Shown one piece after another: positions 27,129 through 35,582 of a DNA stretch of 64,000 nucleotides. This DNA is from Vibrio celticus (GTDB lineage Bacteria > Pseudomonadota > Gammaproteobacteria > Enterobacterales > Vibrionaceae), in the NCBI RefSeq assembly GCF_024347335.1, contig NZ_AP025463.1:62001-126000 (forward strand), given 5' to 3'. The position numbers and the translations under genes were made by a program. Positions within the stretch are counted from its first letter, which is position 1. The number at the start of each line of letters is the position of its first letter. A model generated the notes under the pieces. That model saw only the letters and a list, made by a program, of their open reading frames with translations, was not told the DNA's origin and made no database searches.

Positions 27129-27172
27129 TAACGACCCAAAACAAATAGATTCATAAAAATAAAGGATAGGTT

Positions 27173-27871
27173 TTGTCTTACGTTGAAGCCGACGCACTCA
27201 CCGCAGAAGTGGTCGCGGAATATTTACGTGATAACCCAGATTTTTTCCAAGACCGAAAAGATTTGGTTGATCGCCTTGCTATCAATAACGTTGAGCAGGG
27301 CGCTGTTTCTCTGGTTGAGGTTCAACTTAAACGCCAGCGTCATCGAATCGAAGAGCTTGAAGAAGAGATCACTGGCTTGATGTCGTTGGCGGCAAATAAC
27401 GATAAAACCTTCTATGAGTTTATGGATCTGCAAGCGCAAGTGCTGAAATGCAGTGACTTCATGCAGGTGATAAAAGCCGTTGAACAAAAAGCGTTAGATC
27501 TTGGGCTTAAGGCTCATGTTCGTATTCTTTCGCAATCTGGCTTTTATCAGTTGAGTGCTGAGGGTTACTCTAAGTTTTCGCTTAACCATTTCAATGGCAA
27601 AGATGCTTATCTTGGACGCTTGAGAAAAGCCGACAGACACGATTTGTTTGGTGATTATCCAGTTCCAGAGCTAGGCTCTTATGTAGTACTACCGCTTGCT
27701 AAGCAGTCTCCATTGGGTTTACTCGCCTTTTCTAGTGAAGATGGCGGACATTTCCAACCCCATATGGATACGCTCTTTTTACGCCATTTAGCACTTGTTG
27801 TCGCTCATTTGGCGGACACCTTACCTTGGCAGATAAATAATGAGCCTAGAGCCCAAAATACCTCTTCCTAA
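27173..27871 (+). CDS. DUF484 family protein
   Basis: A 232-residue GAF-like protein of the DUF484 family, always found next to xerC in this group of bacteria. It has an N-terminal helical part (VVAEYLRDNPDFFQDRKDLV), a coiled coil (about residues 50-70) and a C-terminal GAF-like region (about 85-220). The start is TTG, with AAAGGA placed eight bases upstream. Its end overlaps xerC by 32 bases. The molecular role is unknown; linkage suggests a connection with XerC or dimer resolution. Confidence 0.9.
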   Translation: MSYVEADALTAEVVAEYLRDNPDFFQDRKDLVDRLAINNVEQGAVSLVEVQLKRQRHRIEELEEEITGLMSLAANNDKTFYEFMDLQAQVLKCSDFMQVIKAVEQKALDLGLKAHVRILSQSGFYQLSAEGYSKFSLNHFNGKDAYLGRLRKADRHDLFGDYPVPELGSYVVLPLAKQSPLGLLAFSSEDGGHFQPHMDTLFLRHLALVVAHLADTLPWQINNEPRAQNTSS

Positions 27872-28772
27872 CAGCCTTCAAAAGCCACTTTCTCGCTTCT
27901 ATGAATATCTCAGAAGCGAGAAGGGACTCAGCCTACACACCCAACGTAATTACAAACAACAACTTGAAACCATGGCTGGTCATTTAGTCACGCTCGGGCT
28001 AAAGGATTGGGGTCAAGTCGATGCGGCGTGGGTAAGACAACTTGCTAGTAAAGGCATGCGTGAGGGAATGAAGGCGAGCAGCATTGCAACGCGCTTATCT
28101 TCACTGCGCAGCTTCTTTGATTTCCTTGTGTTGCGTGGCGAAATGACCGCCAATCCAGCCAAAGGTGTCTCTGCACCTCGCAAACAACGCCCTTTGCCTA
28201 AAAACCTCGATGTTGATGAAGTGGGTCAATTGCTTGATGTGAATGAGGACGATCCATTGTCGATTCGTGACCGAGCGATGATGGAGGTGATGTATGGTGC
28301 TGGATTACGACTGGCAGAACTGGTCGGTATCAATCTGAAAGATGTGTTGGGTCGACAAGGCGAAATCCGAGTGATTGGTAAAGGCGACAAAGAACGCAAA
28401 GCGCCTTTTTCTGGTTTAGCAAAAGAGTGGGTCGATAAATGGCTCAAAGTGCGCGGTGAATTGGCTTCACCGGGTGAAAGCGCGCTGTTTGTCTCTAAGC
28501 TTGGGACTCGTATCTCTCACCGCAGCGTGCAAAAGCGCATGGAAGAGTGGGGCAAGAAGCAATCTGTCGCAAGCCACATCAGCCCGCATAAACTGCGTCA
28601 CTCCTTCGCAACGCATGTGCTGGAGTCGAGTCAAAACCTTCGTGCTGTGCAAGAGTTGCTTGGGCATGAAAACATTTCGACGACCCAAGTGTATACCCAC
28701 TTAGATTTCCAACACTTAGCACAAGCTTATGATCAGGCTCACCCGAGAGCTCGTAAGAAGAATAAAGATTAG
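27840..28772 (+). CDS. xerC: Tyrosine recombinase XerC
   Basis: XerC with XerD resolves chromosome dimers at dif, under FtsK control. The 310-residue protein has the N-terminal SAM-like domain (FYEYLRSEKGLSLHTQRNY). The catalytic set is complete: Arg in GAGLRLAELVGI, Lys in VIGKGDKERK, HxLR in HKLRHSFATH, His in LGHENIST and the Tyr nucleophile in TQVYTHLD. The first 32 bases overlap DUF484. yigB follows 15 bases later, so DUF484-xerC-yigB reads as an operon. Confidence 0.96.
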   Translation: MSLEPKIPLPNSLQKPLSRFYEYLRSEKGLSLHTQRNYKQQLETMAGHLVTLGLKDWGQVDAAWVRQLASKGMREGMKASSIATRLSSLRSFFDFLVLRGEMTANPAKGVSAPRKQRPLPKNLDVDEVGQLLDVNEDDPLSIRDRAMMEVMYGAGLRLAELVGINLKDVLGRQGEIRVIGKGDKERKAPFSGLAKEWVDKWLKVRGELASPGESALFVSKLGTRISHRSVQKRMEEWGKKQSVASHISPHKLRHSFATHVLESSQNLRAVQELLGHENISTTQVYTHLDFQHLAQAYDQAHPRARKKNKD

Positions 28773-28787
28773 ATTAAAGGGTTTACT

Positions 28788-29504
28788 ATGCGAATTTATC
28801 GAGGGTTAAAGCCCATCAAAGCCATGACCTTTGACTTGGATGACACCCTGTATGACAACTGGCCTGTGATCATGAAGGTTGAGAAAGAGATGGCACAGTG
28901 GCTGTATCAAAAGCACCCAGTGTCGGCTTCTTTATCGCTCGAAGAGTGGCAGGGCATTAAGCAGCAAGTCGCATCTGAAAACCCAGCTTTGAAACATGAT
29001 GTCACCGTGTGGCGTGAAACTCAGATTAAGAGTGGTTTACTGCGATTGGGTTACTCTCTGCAGCAAGCAGAACAAGCGGCTCGAAAGGGCATTGAGCATG
29101 CCTTGTGGTTGCGTAATCAAGTCGATGTCCCTCAAGAAACGCATCGAGTGATGACTGAGCTTAGCCAACGTATTCCTCTGGTTGCGATTACCAATGGCAA
29201 TGTCGACCCACACAAAATTGGCTTAGGGCAGTATTTTCAATTAATCCTTAAAGCCGGCCCTGATGGCAGAGCAAAACCCTACCCAGATATGTTTGAAAAA
29301 ACTCAGCAACACCTAGATTGCGACGCTGCGAATATTCTTCATGTTGGCGATCACCTCAAAACGGATGTCTATGGAGCCAAGCAAAATGGCTTCCAAGCGT
29401 GTTGGTTTAATGACACTGGTTCCAATTTATACCACTCCCCGAAGGCAAGCGTGCTTCCTGATGTTGAAATAGACCAACTTAGCGATCTTATGCGACTAAT
29501 TTAA
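28788..29504 (+). CDS. yigB: HAD phosphatase YigB
   Basis: A 238-residue haloacid-dehalogenase phosphatase. Motif I is FDLDDTLYDN (about residues 16-25), motif II is VAITNGN, motif III uses the Lys in AKPYPDMFE, and motif IV is ILHVGDHLKTDVYGA. In E. coli YigB dephosphorylates a riboflavin precursor as well as FMN. Position directly after xerC matches E. coli, which supports the name more than sequence alone. Confidence 0.9.
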   Translation: MRIYRGLKPIKAMTFDLDDTLYDNWPVIMKVEKEMAQWLYQKHPVSASLSLEEWQGIKQQVASENPALKHDVTVWRETQIKSGLLRLGYSLQQAEQAARKGIEHALWLRNQVDVPQETHRVMTELSQRIPLVAITNGNVDPHKIGLGQYFQLILKAGPDGRAKPYPDMFEKTQQHLDCDAANILHVGDHLKTDVYGAKQNGFQACWFNDTGSNLYHSPKASVLPDVEIDQLSDLMRLI

Positions 29505-29555
29505 TGGCTCAGCAAGCTTATTGTGTCGCATTTATGATAGTGAATTGTTACATTG

Positions 29556-29593
29556 GTCGCCTATAAAAGCCTGATTAGGCTATTATAGGCGAC
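29556..29593 (+). terminator. Long hairpin after yigB, probable terminator
   Basis: Arms GTCGCCTATA and TATAGGCGAC enclose a second stem AGCCT/AGGCT with a GATT loop, about 17 pairs with one mismatch, followed by TACTTTTTAT. It separates yigB from the FIST gene. Confidence 0.6.
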
Positions 29594-29669
29594 TACTTTT
29601 TATCGATTCATTTCAATCATAGCAGTGGTTACGGGTTGTTACTTCACTCGATTTTGAACAAGGGTTGGC

Positions 29670-32168
29670 ATGCAAACATTTACATTTCTCGCAAATACTG
29701 AGGCGTTATTTAGAGCTCAATTTGATCAGCGAGAATGGTGTGACAGCAAACAGTACCTTATTCAAATTTTCTCAGCTCAATCTTCAGATCTAGCTCGTCA
29801 AATCGCGAGTGTTGCCCTCAATCGTTTAAACAATGCCACGCTAATTGGTCAGAGTGCTCGTCATGTTATCTGTGATAATTGCCTTGAAAGTGCATGCACC
29901 TTAGTCATCATCAGTGAGTTCAACCAAACCCATCTAACCTCTGCGGTCCAGCCTTTTACGGGCAATCCAAATCAAGATAGCCAAGACTTAGCTTTGCAAC
30001 TGCGCCTGACAGAAGATACCAAAACGGTCATCAGCTTGTGCGATCAAGTTGAAGGGCGTGATTATCCTATCTATAGCGCTTTTGAAAATTTGCCTTACAC
30101 CTTGCCGATTGCTGGTGGACTGTGCCATGAGAATGAATTTGGCCGTTGGGTTATGTATAACGAGCAGACCTACCAGCACGCCTGTGTTGCGGTGGCTCTG
30201 ACTAACCCAAGATTGAAGGTTTGGTCGGACGCGTACTCTGAGTGGAACCCGATTGGGATGAAGCTACGAGTCACACATGGAGTTGGAAATCGCTTATACG
30301 CGTTGAACGACAAGCCGGCTATCGAAGTATTCAAACATTACCTTGCGGATGGCAAAGACCTTCCTTTTAGCCAGCTGATGAGCTTTCCGCTTTATCGAGA
30401 ACTTGGTAGAAAGAAGGGGATCTCGACACCGCTACGTATTAATGATGATGGCAGTATCGAGTTTGATAGCCCTTGGCATGTCGGTGAAGAGGCGCAGTTT
30501 TGTTATAACCACCCCTCGTTGACTGCAGAAAAGGTGCGCCACGGTGCCGAGATGCTAGCCATGCATCAGCCTGAATCGGTGATCATCTATAACTGTGTAT
30601 CTCGACTTGAATTTATCGACAGCAAACTTGAGCTCAAGCCATTTGAAGGGATAGTGAATACATGTGGTGCCTACTGCATGGGGGAGCTATACCGTAATGA
30701 AGACCGCCAAGAAATACTGCACCACAGCCTGACTTATATCGCTATGCGCGAGTCTGACGAGATTAAAGAGTTTCATTGCGAAGACTTTCAGTGTGGCTCC
30801 ACCGTGTCGCCATTGCTTAACCTTGTCAGAAATGCAGTCGCAGATCTCGACAGTATGAATACTCAGATGGAAAAGAAACTCCATCAACAAGCGCGTCGCT
30901 TAACCGAGAGCTATCGCATTGACTCGCGTACTGGCTTGCCGAACCGTATCGTATTAAAGGAGCGCCTCAATACGATTCTATTTAGTGAACACTTACTCAC
31001 GTTAAAGCTCACGAATTTCCATCAAGTTAACGAAAAATACGGCTATCAAGTGGGTGATCAGCTACTGCTTGATCTGTCTAATCACTTTATCGAGCGATTG
31101 CAGCTTCGTGTCGTGAAAGAGCCTCGCGTGAAGGTCGAGCTATTCAGTATTGGGGTCGGAGAGTGGGCGATTATTTTTAATGCCAGTGTTGGTAGTACGA
31201 AAATAAAAGAAGGGTTCGTTGAGTTCGCCGATGACATCGAACACATAAATTTTGAGCCGTATGGTTTGGCTGATATTGATTACCTGTCAGTTTCTCTGTG
31301 TGGCGGCTTTGCTAGTCGTTGTGACTTCTTAACCGATAGCGGTGACCAGATCTTATTGAAAGCGATCGAAGCTCGACGCTATGGAGTACGTAACAATACC
31401 CACATCACCAATGCCAAAGATATTCAGGTGAGCGAAGAGGACCGCAAAGAGCAACTCGGTTGGTTGAGCTGTGTCAGTCGTGCGATTCTAGATCAGAACA
31501 TCATCACCTACTCACAGCCGATTGTCGCATCGGGTACGCACGAAATGATTGGCCAAGAGTGTTTGGTCAGAATCATGGAGTCGGACGGTACCATTGTGCC
31601 ACCAGGAAAGTTCTTACCGATCATTGCTGATACGCACCTATACACGCGTCTTAGTCGACACATGATTAAAAGCACGATCGGCTACATGGCGGATAAACAG
31701 AGTTCGTTTTCTATCAATCTATCCCCACAAGATTTGTTGAGCGACAAGACACTTGAGGTACTCGAGACTGCGATCAGTGGCATGAACGATCCTACTCGAC
31801 TTGGTTTAGAGGTTCTCGAGTCAGAACAGATAAAAGATTATGGCCGCATGATTGAGGTGTGTGATCACTTCCGCGCACTCGGAGCGAGAATTATTGTTGA
31901 TGACTTTGGCTCTGGTTACTCCAACATCGATGAAATCATTAAGCTTGAGCCGCAGATCATTAAGCTCGACGGTAGCTTGATTCGTAATATCGACAAAGAC
32001 CAAAAACAAAGAAATATCGCTTCTCAATTGGTTCGTTTGTGCCAAGTGTTCAATGCCAAAACGGTCGCTGAATTTGTCCATAACCAACAAGTTTGTGAGA
32101 TAGCAGAGCAAATGGGTGTTGATTATCTGCAGGGTTACTACTTCGGTGAGCCTAAGCGACTGTTTTAG
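29670..32168 (+). CDS. FIST-GGDEF-EAL sensor protein, paralog 1
   Basis: An 832-residue cytoplasmic signalling protein with no membrane segment. Residues about 20-380 form FIST N and FIST C sensor domains, thought to bind small ligands (SYSEWNPIG-like DAYSEWNPIGMKLRVT, NCVSRLEFID, YCMGELYRN). A GGDEF domain follows from RTGLPNRI (about 420), but its signature is GVGEW (495-499), so diguanylate cyclase activity is doubtful. The EAL domain starts with ECLVR (E630) and keeps SINLSPQD, VDDFGSGYSNID (D744-D745), IKLDGSLI, AEFVHN and LQGYYFGEP. It therefore looks like an active c-di-GMP phosphodiesterase. A paralog follows 186 bases downstream. Confidence 0.9.
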   Translation: MQTFTFLANTEALFRAQFDQREWCDSKQYLIQIFSAQSSDLARQIASVALNRLNNATLIGQSARHVICDNCLESACTLVIISEFNQTHLTSAVQPFTGNPNQDSQDLALQLRLTEDTKTVISLCDQVEGRDYPIYSAFENLPYTLPIAGGLCHENEFGRWVMYNEQTYQHACVAVALTNPRLKVWSDAYSEWNPIGMKLRVTHGVGNRLYALNDKPAIEVFKHYLADGKDLPFSQLMSFPLYRELGRKKGISTPLRINDDGSIEFDSPWHVGEEAQFCYNHPSLTAEKVRHGAEMLAMHQPESVIIYNCVSRLEFIDSKLELKPFEGIVNTCGAYCMGELYRNEDRQEILHHSLTYIAMRESDEIKEFHCEDFQCGSTVSPLLNLVRNAVADLDSMNTQMEKKLHQQARRLTESYRIDSRTGLPNRIVLKERLNTILFSEHLLTLKLTNFHQVNEKYGYQVGDQLLLDLSNHFIERLQLRVVKEPRVKVELFSIGVGEWAIIFNASVGSTKIKEGFVEFADDIEHINFEPYGLADIDYLSVSLCGGFASRCDFLTDSGDQILLKAIEARRYGVRNNTHITNAKDIQVSEEDRKEQLGWLSCVSRAILDQNIITYSQPIVASGTHEMIGQECLVRIMESDGTIVPPGKFLPIIADTHLYTRLSRHMIKSTIGYMADKQSSFSINLSPQDLLSDKTLEVLETAISGMNDPTRLGLEVLESEQIKDYGRMIEVCDHFRALGARIIVDDFGSGYSNIDEIIKLEPQIIKLDGSLIRNIDKDQKQRNIASQLVRLCQVFNAKTVAEFVHNQQVCEIAEQMGVDYLQGYYFGEPKRLF

Positions 32169-32354
32169 AAGTTAAAGCTTCCCACATTGTTTAACTACTG
32201 GCTATAAAAGTACTGCGCCTCCATTAATGATTGCTTTTTGGCGGAATGAGTGATGTCTAACTAAGGTCACATTATTCATAACACGATCGTAAGTATTCCG
32301 TGCAAGCCTTATCTATAATAAGCACAATAACAAATCATTAACGTAACGATTAAT

Positions 32355-34847
32355 GTGAATATGCAGTCGACTTCTCTCCTGATACAAGACATTGAGCAAA
32401 CCCAACGTGAATTGGAAAAGATAGATTTTCATCAACATGAAAGCCTACTGATTCAGGTGTTTTCGTCTTTCGAGAAAGGTTCTGTTTTGGCTGCCTGCCA
32501 AGTGATTCAATCGACTTTTCCCAATGCCAAACTGATTGGTTGCAGTGCTAACCACTACATCAGCCAGGGTGTCATCCTGCACCAAGGTCTTTATCTGATT
32601 GTTACCCGCTTTGACGCGACGTCTTACTCTTGTGGTGTGGTCGAATATAGCGAACAACCATTGGTCGATAGCCACGCTATGTGGCAGCAGCTTGAATGCA
32701 ATGATAATACTCAAAGCATCATCTGTTTCGCAGACCGCTTGCAGATAAATAACCGAGATCTATTTTCAGCGTTTGAGCAGTCGAGGTATTCATTACCGAT
32801 TTGTGGTGGAGCATCGACCATCACAGATAATGGACGCTGGGTGATGTTAGATGGCATTTGCTATGAAAATGCCTATGTGATGTTGGCGCTGCACAGTGTT
32901 GAGCTCTCCATCGCTAAGGGTTACTACACTGAATGGAATCCGATTGGTCGAACTTTTCGAGTGACCGGTGCTCAAGAGAACCGGTTGTTGGAGTTGGATG
33001 GGATGCCTGTTCGTGAACTCTACAATCGTTACCTCGCTGATGGCCTCGAAGTGCCTTTTGAGCAACTGCATAATTTTCCCTTGATGGTCGGTGACCCGAA
33101 AGAACAAAACATTCACTTACCGCTCAAGGTAACGGAAAGTGGAGAGATAGAATTCAGCGGCCTGTTCCAAGTGGGCGATGAGGTCCGGTTTTGTTATGAC
33201 CATCCATCATTGACCCTAGAGCAGATACGACTGGGCGTTCAACAGATCGCCTCTCATAGACCAGAACAGTTCTTCATTTATAACTGTACCTCTCGTATCG
33301 ACTTTATTGATGGCAACCAAGAGGTTGAGGTTTTCCAAAAGTTGGCCGACAGCTATGGCGTTTACTGCATGGGAGAACTTTATCAAGAGAATAGCCAACA
33401 GCGAATCTTGCACCATAGCCTCACTTACCTTGCGCTTAGAGAAGGCGAAGGTAAGGCGGTATTGTCATTAGAGACACAACCCGCGACCAATATATCCCCT
33501 CTGTTTTCATTGATTCGAAATGCACTGCTTGATGTCGATGACATGAATAACAGTATGGCGAGTAAGATTCAGCAGCAAGCCACTGCATTGACGGCAAGCT
33601 ACCGAATTGATCACCGTACTGACTTACCCAATCGAAGTGTGTTGCGTGAGAAGCTGTCAAAGATGAGCAGTGATAGCCACTTGCTAGCTTTGAAGGTCAC
33701 GACTTTTGGTCAGATCAATGAGAAGTACGGCTATCGAGTGGGTGACAAGCTTCTGCATGATTTGAGTGAGTACTTTCAAAAGGCGCTGTGGCAGTTCTTT
33801 GATGAGGGTTGTCAGCTCTACAGTATCGGTATCGGTATCGGTGAGTGGGCGGTGGTGTTTGATAGCTGGGCGAGCCAAGAACATATTCATCAGCGATTCT
33901 CGGAATTTGCTGATCAAACCGAGCATGTGAATTTTGAGCCTACCGGTTTACCTGATATTGATTACTTGTCGGTGTCTATCTGTGCGGGTATTGCCAGCCG
34001 TCGAGATTTCCCGACTACCTCTATTGATGACTTATTGTTGAAGGCGATTGATGCGAGGCGCAGCGCAGTCAGCCAGAACAAGCACCTGGTGAGCGCCAAG
34101 GCACTCATTCAATTGGAGAAGCATCGCCAAGAGCAACTTGGTTGGCTGTCGTGCGTGAGTCGCGCCGTGCTTAATCAGAATATTGTGGCGTGTTCTCAAC
34201 CGATTGTCTCAGCACACAGTCATCAGGTAGAGAGCTTAGAGTGTTTGGTTCGAATTGAAGAGGACGGTCAGCTGATTGCACCGGGTAAGTTCTTGCCAAT
34301 CATTGAAGGAACCCATCTCTATACACGCCTCAGTCGTCAGATGATAACGCGCACCTTCGATTTTATGAGTCAGCGAACCGATTCGTTCTCAATTAATTTG
34401 GCGCCACAAGATTTCAGCAATGAGAAAACCATTCTTCACCTTGAGCAAGCGATCAAGAAAATCAGTCACCCACAGCGTATTGGCTTGGAGGTGTTAGAAA
34501 CGGAACAAATTCAGGATTACGGTCGCTTGATCGAGGTGTGTAATCACTTCCGCGATCTTGGTGTAAATATTATTGTCGATGACTTTGGTTCAGGCTATTC
34601 GAACATTGATGAGATCTTGAAACTGGAACCACAAGTGATAAAGCTTGATGGCAGTTTAATTCGCAATATCGATAAGGATAAAAAGCAACGCAAAATAGCC
34701 CAACAGCTGGTGAGCTTATGTCAGATTCTGAATGCTAAGACGGTGGCGGAGTTCGTACATAATGAACAGGTGTGTCGTATTGCTGAAGACATGGGCGTCG
34801 ATTACCTGCAAGGGTATTACTTTGGTCAACCTCAGCGTTTGTTTTGA
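32355..34847 (+). CDS. FIST-GGDEF-EAL sensor protein, paralog 2
   Basis: An 830-residue paralog of the gene before it, with the same order: FIST N/C (about 20-375, with TEWNPIGRTFRV and YCMGELYQE), degenerate GGDEF and EAL. The GGDEF site reads GIGIGEW, with two extra residues that come from a triplicated ATCGGT hexamer. The EAL domain keeps ECLVR (E629), SINLAPQD, VDDFGSGYSNID, IKLDGSLI, AEFVHN and LQGYYFGQP, and is probably an active phosphodiesterase. The start could be GTG at 32355 or ATG at 32361; neither has a strong ribosome site. Divergence in the sensor half suggests a different ligand. Confidence 0.9.
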   Translation: MNMQSTSLLIQDIEQTQRELEKIDFHQHESLLIQVFSSFEKGSVLAACQVIQSTFPNAKLIGCSANHYISQGVILHQGLYLIVTRFDATSYSCGVVEYSEQPLVDSHAMWQQLECNDNTQSIICFADRLQINNRDLFSAFEQSRYSLPICGGASTITDNGRWVMLDGICYENAYVMLALHSVELSIAKGYYTEWNPIGRTFRVTGAQENRLLELDGMPVRELYNRYLADGLEVPFEQLHNFPLMVGDPKEQNIHLPLKVTESGEIEFSGLFQVGDEVRFCYDHPSLTLEQIRLGVQQIASHRPEQFFIYNCTSRIDFIDGNQEVEVFQKLADSYGVYCMGELYQENSQQRILHHSLTYLALREGEGKAVLSLETQPATNISPLFSLIRNALLDVDDMNNSMASKIQQQATALTASYRIDHRTDLPNRSVLREKLSKMSSDSHLLALKVTTFGQINEKYGYRVGDKLLHDLSEYFQKALWQFFDEGCQLYSIGIGIGEWAVVFDSWASQEHIHQRFSEFADQTEHVNFEPTGLPDIDYLSVSICAGIASRRDFPTTSIDDLLLKAIDARRSAVSQNKHLVSAKALIQLEKHRQEQLGWLSCVSRAVLNQNIVACSQPIVSAHSHQVESLECLVRIEEDGQLIAPGKFLPIIEGTHLYTRLSRQMITRTFDFMSQRTDSFSINLAPQDFSNEKTILHLEQAIKKISHPQRIGLEVLETEQIQDYGRLIEVCNHFRDLGVNIIVDDFGSGYSNIDEILKLEPQVIKLDGSLIRNIDKDKKQRKIAQQLVSLCQILNAKTVAEFVHNEQVCRIAEDMGVDYLQGYYFGQPQRLF

Positions 34848-34900
34848 TGGAGCAGCGTTTCACGTGAAACACTGATTGGCTCAATAACGAAAGTACGATG

Positions 34901-34933
34901 AAAAAAGGGTGAGCTTATGGCTCACCCTTTTTG
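34901..34933. terminator. Bidirectional terminator between FIST paralog 2 and tapT
   Basis: Stem GGGTGAGC / GCTCACCC with a five-base loop, A run before and T run after. It can serve both convergent genes. Confidence 0.92.
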
Positions 34934-34983
34934 TTTTTAGTATCTGTCCCGTCCTGAAATGTGCTTATTGCCTTCTCGCTGAT

Positions 34984-35580
34984 CTATTTGAGAGCGTGGC
35001 CACATTTGTCGGCGTGGAATACTTTTAGATACTGTTGGTAGTAGTCATCAATGAGCTTGGCAGATTCACTTTCACCTAAAGATTTGAGTAACTCAATACC
35101 CACTTCACAAGTACACAAGTGGCCACTGTCTTGGTTGCGGCGTAAGGTGTATGAAGATTCGCTGGTAATGTCGAGGTGAACTTGCGGAACGGCTTGTAAC
35201 CACGAGCTCTTGTTAAGCATCTTCTTCGCTTCTTGCCATGTGCCATCCAAGATGATGAATAGCGGCTTACGACTCTGGGCTTGGGTCATTACAGCTTGCT
35301 GGCACTCGACACTTTGATCACTTGGGAATAAAAGAAACGGTTGTCGTGTTTCATCGTCAAGCACTGCCATTAGCTCCGCTGGTGGTGTTTTCCTTTGCCA
35401 TACAATGGACTGACACTGATCAAGGGATTGCTGAAGCAGCTTTCCGGTATTGGTATCGCGCGACAGTTCATTCTCATGAGTGAGCAGTACAAGATCGATT
35501 TGGCTTTCGACACTAGGTATCAGGTGACAAATACATTGGTGAGTGAAGCCACAACCAGGGCAAGCTTGTTGGTTACTCAT
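34984..35580 (-). CDS. tapT: DTW-domain tRNA-uridine aminocarboxypropyltransferase
   Basis: A 198-residue DTW-domain protein. The family includes E. coli TapT (YfiP), which adds the acp group to uridine 47 of tRNA. Seen here are the N-terminal zinc-type cysteines (CPGCGFTHQCIC), the LLTHENELSRDTNTGKLL region and the defining D-x-T-W motif as LDGTWQEAKKML (about residues 117-128). It starts two bases after the upstream lipoprotein gene ends, so both are read together. Assignment to TapT rather than another DTW paralog rests on general similarity. Confidence 0.78.
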   Translation of the reverse strand: MSNQQACPGCGFTHQCICHLIPSVESQIDLVLLTHENELSRDTNTGKLLQQSLDQCQSIVWQRKTPPAELMAVLDDETRQPFLLFPSDQSVECQQAVMTQAQSRKPLFIILDGTWQEAKKMLNKSSWLQAVPQVHLDITSESSYTLRRNQDSGHLCTCEVGIELLKSLGESESAKLIDDYYQQYLKVFHADKCGHALK

Positions 35581-35582
35581 CT

